Shown here piece after piece: positions 1 to 15,000 of a DNA stretch of 64,000 nt. The translations under genes and the position numbers were made by a program. The first letter of the stretch is position 1, and each line of letters opens with the position of its first letter. Source of the stretch: Nocardia sp. NBC_01730. Its GTDB lineage: Bacteria > Actinomycetota > Actinomycetes > Mycobacteriales > Mycobacteriaceae. Below the pieces are notes generated by a model. The model was not told where the DNA came from, made no database searches, and saw only the letters and a list, made by a program, of their open reading frames with translations. The stretch spans positions 8,060,001 through 8,124,000 of the forward strand of contig NZ_CP109162.1 of assembly GCF_035920445.1 (NCBI RefSeq), read 5' to 3'.

Positions 1-3000
1 TCGCCGGAAGAGCTGATGGACGACGACGCGGTCGAGGAAGAACTCGCGAACCGGCGAGGGGCGAACGGCGAGGTGGAGGAGAAATTCGAGCGGCTGCACA
101 AGATCATGCAGTGGGTCGCGAAAGCCGGCCGCTTGCAGGGACGGGCCGAGGAGATCGGCGCGTTGGCCGAGGCGCTGCGCGGTGCCCGGGCGCGGTTCGA
201 GCAGGGTGTAGGGTCCGTCGACGGTATCCGTCGGCTGACCGCACAGGCTGCTCGACTCGACGCGGTGGCAGGCCGGATCCGGCAGTTGGAGAACTTCCGG
301 GCACCGATCGGGCAGCAGTTGGATCTTGCCGCCGACGCCGAACGGGCCGCGCAGCTGACGCAACTGCGCGAACAGTTGCGCACCGGACTGGAGGAGTTGG
401 CGCTCGACCCGGTCGGTGCGGTCCGGGACGCGGCCGGTGTCACCGTGGGAACCGAATTGCTGCGCGCCAGGGCCGAAGCATTGGTGGCGCGTGGTACGGC
501 CAGGGAGCAGTTCTCCGATACCAGTGCCGCCCTGCGTGAGCCGGTCGACCGGACGGACCTGCGGGCCGAACATGCCCGGCTGCACGAGGAACGGGTACTG
601 AAGCTGGCCGGTATCGCCGCGATGCTCGGCGTGTCGCCGGAACAGCTGACACCGGGCCTGATCGCGGCGACAGCGGTGGAATTGTTCGACCGCGAAGCCG
701 GCCTGGCGTGGGAAGCGACAGTGCGGCGGCTGGAGGACCTCGACACGCTCCTGCGGGTGCTCGATGCCTTCGTCGCCGCGGACGATCGGGTGCGCCGGAT
801 CGACGCCGCCGAAGCCGCGTTGGCGCAGGTGGCCGCCCAGCGCGGCGTGGCGCGCACCCGGTACACAGAAGCTCACCGCGCCCATCGGAAACGCTTTGGT
901 GACAAGCAACTCCCGCCGCGGCCGGACCATGTGTCGACGGCGTTGCGAGAACAGCTCAGGGCAGCTTTCGTGGCAGTGACGCAGTTGCCGGGGTGGAGCG
1001 AGCCTGCTGCGACCCCCGCCGCGGTTCGCGGTTGGGTGCAGCGGATCGGGCCGGACGCGGGTGAACAGCTCGACACCGCGGAGCGGTACCTGAGTCTGCA
1101 CGAATTGCACAGTGCCGCTGTGGATTACGATAGCTGGGACCTGCTCGGGTACCGATTGTCGGCCCAGGCGCAACGACTCGAGAGCGTTGTGGTGCGCCGA
1201 CGCGAGGTCGCCGGTCTGCACGCAGGGGTCGGCAACGAGGTCGCAGTGCTCGCCGCCTGGCTCGGGGTGGCGCCCACCGACAGCGAGACCCGCCCGAGGA
1301 CGTTGCGCCGCGAACGGGAAAAGGCCCGTAAAGAGCTGGAGCAGCTGGTCCGGGACTCGGATTCGGACGTGCTGCGCAGCGAACTCGTCGAGGGCAGGCT
1401 GCCCCTGCGGCGGGTGCCCGCGCTACGGGACCTGCTGCTGCCGCGGCACGAATCGCTGCGCTTCGCAGCTACGAAGGTGATCGGCTACGGCGACTTGGCC
1501 GAAATGGCGACCCGCCGCAACGAACTGGCCGCGATGCTGGCCCAGCAAGATCGTCACCTGGACTCCGGTCTGGCCGAACTGGCCGACCGAACCTCGGAAT
1601 CGGTGGCCACCGAAGGCCTTTCACTGAGTTCGACCGACTTCCTGCCCCCCGACTCCGACCGCCGGGTCCTGCCGGGCAACTGCCTGCCGATGGCAGGCCG
1701 AGCCGCGATGAACGCGGTGGGTGCGCCGATCCCGCCGGGACTGGCCGGCTTCGTCGCGGGCACCGAAGGGGTGACCGCCCGCGACGCGGCGAAACTGCTG
1801 CGCGCCACATGGCATCCGGGCGGTTTCGACTCGATGGACGACATCCGCGCACACCTGATCGCCAATGGCGGCGCGGTGGTCGCGGTGATGGTCTTCGACG
1901 GCTTCCGGGACATGACCGTAGGTGCCCACGCGGTGTGCGTGAAACTCGTCGGCGACCGCGTCGTCGTCGTGGATGACGACGGTGTCGAAGTCGACTACGA
2001 CGACTGGGTGCGCCCGGACGGTGTGGCCGGCATCTTCGGTTTCGTCTTCAACGCCGACGGCACCGCCGCCCTCCCCCTCGCCGACGGCGAAGAACCGGGG
2101 CAGGTCGGTGTCGACTTCGAGGACACCAACATCGGCGCGCGGCCGGATCCGGGCGGGGGCCGGATCCGCGGCTTGTTCGGTCGGCGTGCGAAACTGCAAT
2201 CAGTCCGTGCCACGGCTGATGGGGCCGGATTGCCGCAGCCGAGGCCGCCCCGCAGCCTCGGAGACCCCATTGGCCTCCCATCGACCGGCGACGACAGCTC
2301 GGAGGTCGAGGATGTGCCGGAGCCTGGTCGCGGCGGCCAGGGCAAGCCGGCGCCCCGAATCGGCCGCGGACAACGCGACGGGGCGCTCCTCTCGGGCGGG
2401 GAGGACGTTCCATGGGTCGGTGACGGCACGGCTGCGCCTGGCCAGGTACATGTCCCGCCGTCTGGAGAACCTGTCGGGCCGAATGCGGTTCCGGAAGTAT
2501 TTCGGTCGGCACACGAGGATTTGGTCGTCGAACGGGCCGAGGCAGCGGCGGAATTGGCGAAGGCGGTTGCGAAGACAGGCGCCGACCTGGATGCCTTGCA
2601 GTCGGATCGGTTCGAACAAGAGCTGGAAGCCGCTCGGCAGCGCCTGGACGAACAAGGGGTCTTCGACGCGGACCGCTACGACACCGACTTGCGAACGGCG
2701 ACCCTTCGTTACCGCGAGGTCGCCGCGATGGTTCGCCGGCTCGAGGAACTTGGTGGGGTGTCGAAAGGTGCGGCGCCGTTTCGGCACCGGCTGTTGACGA
2801 AGCATGCTGCCGCGGTACTGAGTCGGCAGGAAGCGTTGCGGAGTCTGCGTGAAGCTGCCGCCGCGGCGGCAGCCGACCTGGTGGCGCTGCGGTCGGAGGC
2901 GCGAGCCGAGACCGAGATGGACAGGTTGCAGGGGCAGATTCCCGATGACGACTATTGGGAGCTCTCCGCGGCGCAGATCCTCTACGTCGAAAAGTCGGAG

Positions 3001-6000
3001 TCGGTAAGCCATTCGGAGCGGGCCATCGTGACACACGATGCCGTGGTGGAACATCGTGTCGACACTTCGGATCCGAATGAATCCGATCCCGTGCAAATAA
3101 TTCAGAGTTGGTCGGCAGACCAGCGCGAAGCGACCGTGGGGTTCAGCTGGGGTGAAGCAGGGGCGGTCGAAGCTGCCGCGTCGGCGTTGGGGGACAAGCT
3201 GCGGGAGTGGGGCTGGCGTGACCCAGGTCGGATCGCCGCGGCGATGGAGGTGGTGCGTAACGCCGGACTCGGTGCACTGGAATTCATCCGGGAATTCCCT
3301 GAACCGGAGGAGTTGGAACAGTTCGGAAACTTGGCGGGGTTCGACGGAGCATTTCAGAGCGCTCGCATCGGACAGGCTATGGAACACGTCTCCATTCGGC
3401 GCATTTTGTCGACGCCGTGGGTGCTACTGACGGTGCGATGGTCGGAGGATGCCGATATCCGATCGCTGTCTGTATCTGTCGAATGCAATCAATACCGCAT
3501 GCAGGGGCCGTTGCCTGAAGAACTCTTCTTGGGTGTAGAAGAGCTTGTCCCGCATCACAGTGCCGCCGCGGTGGGGGCGGAGGTCTACCGGTCGCTGAAG
3601 GCCGCCGAGCGGTCGGGGGTCGAGCCCAACGGGGAAGCCTGGGCGCATTTCGAAGAGCCGCGTGCTGTGGATGAGCCGGCGCGAAGCCGAGTCGACGGTG
3701 ACGAGGTGTCCGAGCCTCCGGACCAGGCGACACGGGATTTCGAGGCCAAGCGACGGGTGGTCGAGAAACTGTACGACGATCACCATGTCCGGTTGCTCGG
3801 ATGGGAGGCCGAGGACGTTCTGGTGGACGCTCTGGAGTCCGCCGACCGCGAGTTGCGTGACCTGATCGCGGAATACGGTGGCAGGCACAACCTTCGGGAA
3901 GTGCGTTTCGTCGATCCGGATGTGTTGAACCGCATCTCGGAAAAAGCCGTGGGACTGGCGAGTTCCTTCGGGACCAGTTATACCGCGACACACGCGAATT
4001 ATTACTCGGTCATCGAGATCGATCGAAAGGCGGTGACCGACCGGAAATGGTCCGCCGAGACACTGCAGAACGGGCGGGAGACCTTCTGGTGGGGCCGGTC
4101 GCCGGGGGGCCTGATCTCTCATCTCCTACGTCACGAGTTCATTCATGTGTTGGATCGGTCTCGCGGAATCACCAGGTCTCGCGGCAGCTTGATAGCGGGA
4201 ATGAATAGGGCCTTCGACGTTTTTCACAGCCGCGGGTTGCCGCCGTCGCCCCTTACATTCGTCGGCTGGTCGTGGCTGCTTCCGCGTTATGTCTTCGTCG
4301 ATGGCGACCCGGCAAAGGAGTGGAAGGAACAGGAGGTGCTGGCGGAGGGGGGCGTAGCCGGGGCACGGGACGCCTCTTTGGCGTTGGACGATCCGGCGCG
4401 GGTGGCATACGGGCTGTCGCATGGACTCGGCGCGGAAGAGTTCGCGCACACCATGGCGGACTGGGAGCATACGCGACTGCGCGTCGCGTATGGGAGCCGA
4501 AGTTTCCTGCGGCGGTTGGTGCAGAAAGTGCCCGCTCCGGCGCCCGCCGCCGAGGGAAACGGGGCGTATGCGCGTCCGTCTGTGCCGTGGTCGCACGAGG
4601 ACTACCTGTGTGGTCCGTTGACGATGCACGACGTCGGCGCGGTGACGGGCAGGGCTGGTCTCGACAAGTTCACCGCTGGGCTCGGGGGGATGCGGGTCAG
4701 TCGCATCGAAAAGGTGATGGGCGGTCGCAAGCAAGCTTTCACGAACATCGGCGAGGCCGTCGCCCGGTTGGAGGAGTGGGGTGCGCGGCGCGATGAGGAG
4801 AACCCGGGCAGTGGCAAGGACGTGGGCCTGTTGGTATTCGAACCGACGCATTCCGGAAAGCGCAGGGGGCGCGGGGATGTCGGCCACATGTATTGGCTGG
4901 TTCGTCGGGTGGACGCGGACGGAACCGTCCGGATCGAGCGGCGAGACCCGGGCAAGGGAGTGTTGCAACCCAATTTCGTGGAGTCGCGGGAGTCGGCTGG
5001 GCGTCCGGTGTTCGGCATGTTCCTCGACGCCGACGGCGAGCGGGTCGAAGTCGCCGACGCCGACGGCGTTGTGTGGACCAGTCATCGCGACTTCCGTGTC
5101 GGCGCGTCCGGCCAGGACCGGTCGGCGCGACCCGCTCCGCCCGGTAGCGACCCTGCCGTTGCCGTCTTGCTGGAGGCTGTCGACCCTGAACGGCTGGTGT
5201 TGTTGCGCGAAAGCCTCGTTGCGGAACGTAATGCCGCAGCATTGGATTGGCTCGAGACGGCGTTGCCCGAGGATGAGGAGCGCTACCAGAGGTTGCGCGA
5301 CATGGTTGTCCGGCTCGATAAGTTGCGCGCCGTCGTCTATCAACCCGATCCCATCGTCAGGTCGGATCGACTTCGGTTGCTTGTGCACCACTTCCACGCC
5401 GTCGCGGAGTGGTTCGACGCATTGGTAAGCGCCGACAACGCAACTTCGCTGTTCAGGCAGGTCCCCGACAACAGCATCGACGAGCACGAACGACGGGCAG
5501 TCGAAGCTGTCGACCGCTACCGAACAGCCGACGACCGAGTCCGCGCTCTCGCCGACGCGTTGGGCGCGGCCGAGTCCGGCAGTGCACCCGATCCCCGAGC
5601 GGTAGCGCCCGAGGCGTTGGAGAAGCCAGAGCAATCGGCGCCGAAGTATGGCGGTAGCGATGCGCCGCAGCGAGTTCGGTTTCGGGACGGTCACGAGGCC
5701 TGGGATTTCGAAAGACGATCGCGGTACGGGCACGAAATCTGGGATGAGGTGGTCAGTCAGCTGACCGACGACGAGCGCGCCTTGCTGAGTCGTTTCGCGT
5801 CGCTGGCGCAATCCGATGTGGAATTCGTCGCTCTGGTCGATGCCACGTTGCGCGGAGAGCGTGAACTCACTCCAGAGCTGGCCCGGATCATCGAGATCAT
5901 CGACGACGTTCTGACTCGGTGTCCGGTGGCCGAGCCGATCATGGTGACCCACGCTATCCCTGACGCTGCACTGGACATGACCAGCGATCTAACTGGAACA

Positions 6001-9000
6001 ATCCACCGACTGGACGAATTCGTGCCAGCGGTGATCGGGAAGCTCCCCAGACTGAGTGGACTCTTTTTCCACCTAGAACTGACCGTTCCCGCGGGCACTC
6101 CGGCGTTGTTCCTGACCGGATTGTCACCCACCCAGCATTCCGTTCCCGGCCTCCTGCTGGCCCGCGGGATGCACTACCGCATCGACAGGGTCGTAGACCA
6201 GGGTAGCGGTGAGTGGCTGATTCAGGCGACGGTTGTCCCCGAGCCGGGTCCGCGATCCACTTCCGGACCCGACCAGGCGACACCGCCTGCACGAGAACAA
6301 GGGCCGCGAACGGAAGGGCAGAGCGGGGCAGTCGATCCTCGAGTCGTGGTCGGCTCGCCCCAATGGCGAGATCATCACGAAGTCGATTTGATCTCGGCTG
6401 CGGGCGTGACGGACAGGGGCGGGCAGCCCGGCCGGCAGCACAAGGTGAACGAAGATTTCTTCGCAATCACAACGGCGGATATCGCCGGCGAGCAGTGGAC
6501 TTTGGCAGCGGTAAACGACGGCGTGTCCAGCCAGGGCCACAGCGAAGAAGCCGCGGAGATAGCTGCCGAAGCAGCCACTGCTGTTCTGCATCAGGAAGCT
6601 GCCCGTGTCCGGGCCGGCGGCAGACCGGACCCGGTGAAGACCATGAAAATAGCGGCCGAGGCCGCGCACCGTGCCGTTCACGCCCTGATATCGGAGAAAT
6701 ACGCCGACTCCGAACTTCCTCCCGGATGCACCATGGTGCTGGCGCTGGTGACTCCGACACAGATTCTCACCGACGTGGTCGGCGATTCCATCGCGTACTG
6801 GATCCCGCTCGACGGCGGACCCGCGATCCGGCTGACCGAGGATGACTTCTATCTCGCGGAATTGGCGAAGCGACGCGGCACGACGGTGGAGGCACTGAAG
6901 GCATCGGGGTTCAACCCATCGGTCTCCACCCGTTTTCTGGGTAAGGACTTCGAATGGCGAGGGCCGGAGCCCAAGGTCCACAACCTCACCGGCAGAGGAA
7001 TTGTGGCGCTGTTCTCGGACGGCGCCGTGAAGATCCATTCCAAGGACAAGTCGAGCGCGGACACCGTCGAACAGAAGATCGCGGACAGCGTCAGGCACAA
7101 GCTGGAGCAATCCTCGGGTAGCCTGCTCGGCGCGTCGAGAGCGATCGTGCAGCACGCCATCGATATGGGTGAACACGACAACGTCACCGCTGTCCTGATG
7201 GACCGCCCCTGGAGCAAATCCGGTTTCGAGGTACTCGCAGGGCAACTGCGTGCGCACAGTGGACCTTCTACACCGCAGGATGGTTCCGCGCCGTATCACC
7301 CCTCCGCCTCAGCGCGCCGTCCCGGCGGTGGGCTGCCGCTGGCCGATCCGGTGGTGGCCGAGCCGGTTGTCTGGGTGCGGCACGGCCTTCCTGGGCATGG
7401 CAATGATTGTGTGCCGGTGGCGTTCGGGGAGTTGGAGCGGGTGCATGGCGCGGGGTTGGTGGATTGGTCGGGGTTGGGTGCGGTCGGGCCGGAGGGTGTG
7501 TCGGGTAGTCGGATTGTTGGTGCGTTGCGGCGGCATCGGCCGGTAGGTGTTGCCGATCGGGCTGTTGATGTGTTGCGGCATCGTCCGGAAGGTTTCGCTG
7601 ATCGCGAGGCGGTTTTTCGGGAGGTGGCGGGGCGTGGTGTGAATGCCGCGGCGGTGATGTTCGAGGTGTACGACGACACCGGTATGGGGCATGCGGTGCT
7701 TTTGGTGCACAAGGGCGCTGGTCGGGTTGTGGTTCGTGAGGGTGACCTGGAGACGGACTTCGAGCAGTGGTGTAGGGATCGTCCGGATCCGACTGGTGTG
7801 TGGGCGGCTGTGGTCGACGAGAACGGCGATCTTGTGATCGGCCTGGGCAAGCCGGAGTCGCCGCTGTTCCCACTGGACAGGACCTTCGGACAGAAACCGG
7901 AATTCTCCGATAACCCTCCCGACGCCACACATACTGAACCGCCAAGTGGCGGCCGTGTTCCCCCGGGAGAACCGCACGCGCGCACGTTCGGTGAGGTGCG
8001 TGATCAATTCGGGCCGGAGATTTTCTGGATGGTGTTGTCCGAGGTGGGTGATCGGGGGTTGGCGCAGGCGATAACCCGAGATGTATTTGCGTATGCGGAG
8101 TCTCGTCTCGGGGTGATCGCCGAAAAGCGTGGTCTCGCCGATGGGCTGCGTGAGGTCGTTCATCGCGTCATGTTCGAGCGGTTGCGCGGGGGGATTCTGG
8201 CGGCGTTGCGGGATGCGGAGGTAGCCGAATCCGCGCTGGAATACTGGGTGTTGGCCGAGACGAGCACAGTGACGATCGAGCAGTGCTTGGCACAGCTGCG
8301 CTCCGGCTGGCGCCAATGGTTGGTGTTGCGGTTCAGGGAGGGGAAGTCGCGGGCCGAGGCTGCGGTGGCGAGGCGCTTGGGTGGTGCGAGCGCGGACACG
8401 ATCGCGAAGCTGGAGCTCGATGCGATCCGTGGGTTGTCGGCCAAGTTGATTGCTGCCGATTTCGGCGTAGATCTTCCTGTCGACCAGCCTGAGCCGGATG
8501 GGCCGGCGTATCAGCATGGTGTGGACGTGCTGCCGCCGGTGGATTCGCAGGAGTATGCGGAGTTGCTGTCAGCGGTGGAGGAAAGGGTGCATCCGAAGGT
8601 TCGGGATGCGATGGCAGGCGATCTCGGGGCGTTGCTACGTGCTATCGATGGCCTTCCATCGTCCGACCAGCGGAAATTTTGTGCCCTGCGGATCTTCCAG
8701 GGTTTGTCTCTGGAAGAGACGGCAACGGCGATGGGCAACAGCACCTTGGCGCGGGTCAAGGGGCTACGGGACCGTGCCGGGACGGCGTTGGCCGAGCGAC
8801 TTCCTGCCGAGGTCGGCAAAAGCGCCGAACCAGCGCCTGCCGAGCAGACCAGCGCCGCGATCGAGGGCTCGAGCCCAGCTGGTGACTCGAGTGCGGCTGG
8901 TGGTGGCGAGGCGTCGGTCACCGGCCGCTACCGGGCGTTGGATTTGGTAAAGGCGGCTTGGCGGGACGACCGCGCCGCAGTGCTTGTCGCGATGGGGCGA

Positions 9001-12000
9001 CTCACCCGCTTCGAGCGGAAGTCCATCCGGCTGCGGATTATCGAGGGGCTTTCTCTCGCCGACATGGTGACGGCGATGGCAGATGCGAAGCGCAGCGAAG
9101 CGGGGCTCAGCCAACTGTATAAAAAGGCCATCCGCAACTTGGCCGAAGAACTCACCGGTTTCAGGGCACTGACGAATGCTGAGGCAAGGGCGCGGGTCAG
9201 GGCGGCTCAGCGCTACGACGCAGCGGGCTTCGAGCGTTTTGTTCGGGAGCTGGGCACCGATCAACTCAACGCTGACGAGCGGCGGCTCGTCGAACTGCGA
9301 TTCCTGGAGAACCTCGAGCACGGCGCGATTGCGGCCGTTATGGATAAATCCGAGTCTGCGGTCGAGAAGCTGCAGGACCGCGCCGTCGGAAAATTGGCAG
9401 TGCTGCTGATGGCCGCATTGCTTCCCGACGGTGAAAAGTACACCGTCCTCGGTACGGTCCGACCAGCCACCGCCGATGATGTGGCCCGAGTGGTCGGGGT
9501 GAGCCGGAAAACGGTCGACCTGGTGCTCAGGGGTGCGAATCCGGTGGACCCGAGCACTGTGCGACGTCTGCTGGCCGCCGCCGAGGTACTCGGGTATCAG
9601 CCAGGCAGTGGTGAAACCCATACGGCCGTGCGGACGTTGCCCGATCGGCCGCCCGCGGAGTCGCCGGTTCCGGCAGTGGATGATGGTGCGGCCGAGTATG
9701 TGGAATCGGCGCACAGTCTCAACTGGTGCGTGCCATTGGTGTTGGGAGAGTTGGCGGATTCCGGTGTGACGGGTGTGCGGATACTCGAGAATGTCGGTTT
9801 GGCGGGGGTTCTGGCACCGGTCGCCCAGGATGCGATGGCCGGTTGGATGCTGGAGATCCCGGTCGATCCCGACCGCCCGGACGATCCGCATGCGGCGGTC
9901 AAGCGCCAACTGATTCAGCTCGGCAAGGGTGCACAGGCTGTTATCGTCGACGAGTACGCCGACGAGCATCACGACATGGTCGACGGGAAGCCGGTAGGCG
10001 CCCACATGTACCGATTGGTGAATGTGGACGGGCACCGGATCGAGGTGCGGGATCCGGGGCGTGGCCGGGTCCACGAATACCCGCCGGTCGCCGGGCGGCG
10101 GTTGAAGGGCTCGTGGTCGACGTTGTTTGCCGCGGACAAGAGTCGGGTGCATCCGCTCGAATCCGAGAGGCCGGCAGAATATTCGGGGATTCTGCCGGAA
10201 TCGTATATCGGCAAGGGGTTGCCGCTGGATGAGACCTTCGGGCGGAATCCCGATGATGAGCGGCCGCCATCGGCCGCCGAACGCGGAACGCGGCATTCGG
10301 ATTCGGCAGAACCAGCCTCGGTGGAGGACGGCCCGGCTGCCGAGTTGCTGCGTACCGTGATGGCGGCTGACCGCGAAGCAGTGTTGTCGGTGATCGCGGA
10401 ACAGGCTGAGCCACAACGAGAATTGCTGCAGCGGGTTTTCGTGGCAGATCCGCCCAGGTCGGTGGATGGGGCGGCGCGACGGTTGGGATTGTCCCCGGGG
10501 GAGGCAGACCAGCTGCGGCAGGGGATCGCCGCGACGTTGGAGCAGTTGGCGATTCCGGTCCAGATATTGAACGCGCAGAAGAGATTCCGGCTACAGACAA
10601 TTTTGCGTAAACGCCCATGGGAAGGTGTGGTCGCGCTTCGCGAACTGGGTGCGCATGATCGACTGCATCTGGCGTGCGTCGAATTCCGGATACTGGTGGA
10701 CGTCCCCAGGTCGCTCGAGGGGTTCGCCGCGGAATTGGGCATCTCCGCAGCAGCGGTGATACGCCACGAGCGTCTCGGTGTGGAATGGTTGACAACGTTC
10801 TTCGACGATCGAATGCCGTTGGGCACGGCGGCGATCTTGCTTGTGCATGCCCGCGACCACCATCGCGATGTGTTGGACCGGGTGCTGGATCTGTTTCATG
10901 CACACAGCGCCGTACAGTGCGGACTGATCCGAACGTGGCTCGCCGACGAGGCTGTGGCATCGGCCGCCGCCCGACGCCGGTTCATAAATCAGCCCGCGTT
11001 GCAGAACGCCGCGAAACGCCTGGCTTCTTGGCTGGCGACGGAACTGGATCCGGTGGCGGAAGTAGAACGTCGGGAACGTTTCGACCGCCAGGTCGATCGA
11101 GTGACGGTGCCTGACACGTCACCTGCTGCTCAGGCGCGATGGTCGGAAGCCAGGGTCGAAGCCGCGGTCCCGCCTGATATCGCGACGGCGAATGTCGCGA
11201 ACGCGGAAGCGGGCTATTGGCTCAAGTGGCTGGCCATGTGGTGGGGTGCTACCCGTCACGGCATCCGCGACCTGGACCCGCATCCCGATGGCCACCGGCC
11301 GGATCCCAGCACCGTGTTGGAGCATTGGCCGAACCGGTATGCCGAGACACTGGCCTCCGACCGGCCCCTGGACACGTTGTACGCGGCGTTCCGCGAGTTC
11401 CTCCGGATAGAGCCGTTGCCGGCGGGCGGCGTGGCTGTCCACAACGACGGACACGGCCCACGCACGCTGTGGATAATGGCTGCCGAGTTGGCGGTGATCT
11501 ACGAGCTCGGGTTCCCTTTCAACGCGTCCGAGGATGCGGTGCGTGAAGCCATTGAACGTGTTCGACCAGAACGGTTGACCGCGATCGCAGCGGTGCTGGA
11601 ACCGGTCGACACGCGGAACGCGGCGCGGCTGAAGCGGATGGCGACCCTCGTGGCCAGGTTGTCCGCGGAATCGGAGTTCTTCGCGGACGTGTTGCGGTCG
11701 CCGGTCCCCGACACCTGGAGCTGGCCGTCCCCGGACCGACACGAGCAGGCCAGGGCCCTGTCCGCGCCGATCACCATCGACCTGACGGGCCCGGAGGCGC
11801 CGGTTTCGGACCTCGTTGTCGATGCCGAGTCGTCGACCTTGGGCGATGTGGTGGCGCGCATCGAGCACGCCCAACACCACCAGCCTCAATTGCTGACGGC
11901 CGTCATCGAAGAACAGCTCTACACGAGCTCGGTCAAGAGTCACTCGGTTGCTGTCGACCTGTTGCTGCGACACGGGCCATCTCGATTGCCGGAACTGTTG

Positions 12001-15000
12001 GCCAGGTCACTCGATATCTCCGTCGAGCAGGCGAAAAGGTTGCTTCATGCGGCGTTGCAGGGGGTGGTCGACCGGCTTTCCGTCGCAGCTGTGTCGACCG
12101 AATCTCCTGTGCTGCAGCATGTTCGGTTGCCGGACCTGGTAGAGGACGAGATCCCGGCCGCGTTGACCGAGATCGGTTGCGCGCTCAACTGGCTGAGACT
12201 GCGGTACGGATACCTCACATACCACCTGCCCGTCTTCGAACCTGCGGACGACGAGGCGTGGCGGTCGATAACCATTCTGGAGCGGTGGGGCGCTGCCTTC
12301 CGCACGCAGTTGCGAGCCGACCCGATGTGGACTGCTTTGTCTAGTAGGGTCGAGAGCTATTTCCCGCTGGACACTGAAGCTGTTCACCCGGTGCTGATCC
12401 GCAACGGCGGTCCGGGCCCGGCATTGCTGATGCTGTCGCGGATAGAGGAAATGCTATGGCGCATCGTGGGATCGCCGCTGCAGCCTGGGGAGGACGCGGA
12501 ACGCAGGGTCGCCGAACTTGTGCACCCGGCTCGGTTGGCTCGGATCGTCGCGAAGCTGGATCCGAGGTCCGACCCCTACGGGTTGGTAGTGCAACTGACC
12601 AGCGAGGCCCTCCTGAAGCTCCCCGCGGAATCGGGGGTGCTCGGGTCTGTGGTGCATGGACCCGCGCCGGAGACGGTGGATTGGCCCGCCGCTGTGGAAT
12701 GGCACCCGGCGTGGGCGAGCATCGCTGTGCGGCCGCCGATGTCCTTGCTCCCGCCGGACACCGGCGGCACGGCGGCAACCGCCGGACCCGCCCCCGACCC
12801 GAAGTCGATCCCACCCGCGCCACCCCGAGAACCCGCCACCGGCGAACGGCCGCGACTCCGCCCTACCCCCGCCGATCTGCGCGCCTTGGCGGAACGAAAG
12901 CGGAATCCTCCCGCCGCCCCGACGACATTCGCCGCGGCGACCCCCGGAATCGGCCATGAGACATGGGCATTCGGCCCGGCGCTCGGGACACCGCGGGATG
13001 TCGCCGATGTCATGGACGAGCTGGGGGTGCCGGAGCGGGAGCGGGAGCCCAATCCGATCGCGAACCCGTTCGGCAGGCGGGGAATGCTTGATTCCGGAGT
13101 CTGGTTCGCACATGACCCGCACCTCGGATCGGATGCGCACGCATTCGACCCGTACGTGGCGGGTGTTTCGCGGGCGCGCCGGGAACGCGCCGCGTTGGCC
13201 GCACGGCAGTATCGGCTGCGCACGGAAGGCGATCAGGAGGCCGCGGAGTGGTTGGCCGGGCGGATCAGTGAGCTCGACGCGACACTGGAGCAACCGGATT
13301 CGCCGCCCGAGCAGGTCGGCGAACCCGACCGCCGTGATGCGGAAAGCATATTGCGCGAGCACGGAATTCGGGCTGTGGGGGTCGACACCGCGAACTCGGA
13401 CCGGAACCGGGTGGCGGCGATCGCGCGCCGGCTGTGCCATGCACTGGTCGAGCATGTCGGATTCGACGTGCGCGAGATACGGTTCGAACCAATGGACCTG
13501 GGCGTGTTCTGGGATGTCGACTTCGATCTGGACAGCGCCGAAATGTCTTTCGGGGTGGGATGGTTTTTCGCCCGGTCGATCACGTTCAACGAACGGTATC
13601 TGACCGATCCGAGGCGGCTGGCGCACGACTGGGCGCAGGCGGTGGCGGAGGGGCGGATACGTGGCCCGGTCGACGACCCGGTGACCGGGATGGCCGACCG
13701 CGCCATCGCCGCAACCCTGGTCATGACGGGTGGCTGGGCCCCCATCGCCTCGATGATGGAAGCCCTGGCCGCCCGGCACGCGGCCAGCGGCAGCTCCATG
13801 GCGCTGGATGCCTGGTATTACGCGCAGTTCAGGGAATTCGGTCGCCTCCCGAACGGCGCGGTCGACGAAACGGCGTTGTTCGTCGAGGCGTTCGCCGCGG
13901 TGGAACGTGGCGACGACACCGCCACCGACGGCGACGTGGTCTTGCACACGTTGCTGCGCGACAGCGGCCGGGAAGAGATCCGTCGGCAGGAGTGGGTCGC
14001 GGCCATCGCCGCGCAACACCGCACCGCGTCCGAGGCGGAACAGCAGGCCAAGCAGCAACTCACCAAGCGGTTGACCGACCGCGGCTTCCACGTTTGGGGA
14101 TTCGACAACCGGCTGATCCCGGTCCAAATCGTGCGCGAATACGTCGAGACGGTGGAAACCCTGGCGGACCGATACCGCTTTCTCGACTCCTTGGAGCGGT
14201 ACGACATGCTGGGCTGGCCGGACCTGTGGATCGATGTGCCACACGGCGAGATGGACGGCACGTCGGATGTGGCGGACATGCTGGTCGAATTCCACGAGGA
14301 CGGCCGGATCGCCCTGAACCCGCTGTGGGCGGCGGCGCCGGAGGAACTGCGCCGCCGGGTACGCGCCGACCTCGCCGCAGGCAGGCGGCGCGGCGACCCC
14401 GAACACCCGACCGCCGGGCTGATCATGAACGCGCTCGCTCGCTGGGTGTCCGACTTGGTCGAACCCGACCAGGCCGCGATCGACAACCCGGGTATCCAGC
14501 CCGAAGTCGACAAGCTGCGAGCCCTGTTCGGGTCGATCGACACCGGCGAGGTCGGGTTCGACGACTGGTTGCACACCCAGTTCTCCGAATCCTGTTTCCC
14601 CGAAGGCGTTTTCGATCCGGCTGAGGCAGTGGTGGAGTCGTTCATGCTGGGCGAGCTCGACCTGGAGCGCACGGCGGGTGAGGACCTCCTGCATCGCCAC
14701 CTGCAGGACCGGATCGCCGCCGCTGCCGAGCGCGCGGGCACGGACCGGTCCGAGCCGGCGCCGTTGCCGTTGCCGCCACCTTCAGAGGAGCCGGTGGCCG
14801 AGGCGGCCGTCGACCCGAGTGTGCTGGTGGACGAACAGGGCAGGCCGAGGCCCGAACTGGCCGCGGCATTGAACCTCTCGCACGAGCAGGTGCCCGCCGA
14901 CATCGACGAGACGCCCGTGGTCACCGCGGAGGACGACAGCGCCGGGTGGCGGGCGCAGAACCCGCACGGAGTGCTGCTGGTCGATGAATACGGCCCGCTC

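Noticed and set aside
4126..5952. Long minus-strand open frame of about 600 codons opposite the giant gene
   Set aside because: It is an antisense shadow: composition is His/Arg/Val-rich with no domain, and the plus strand carries clear zincin and deamidase motifs over the same bases.
12454..14700. Minus-strand frame of about 750 codons inside the giant gene
   Set aside because: High-GC codon bias leaves the complementary frame open; the product has no recognisable motif, and the sense frame is continuous and coherent.
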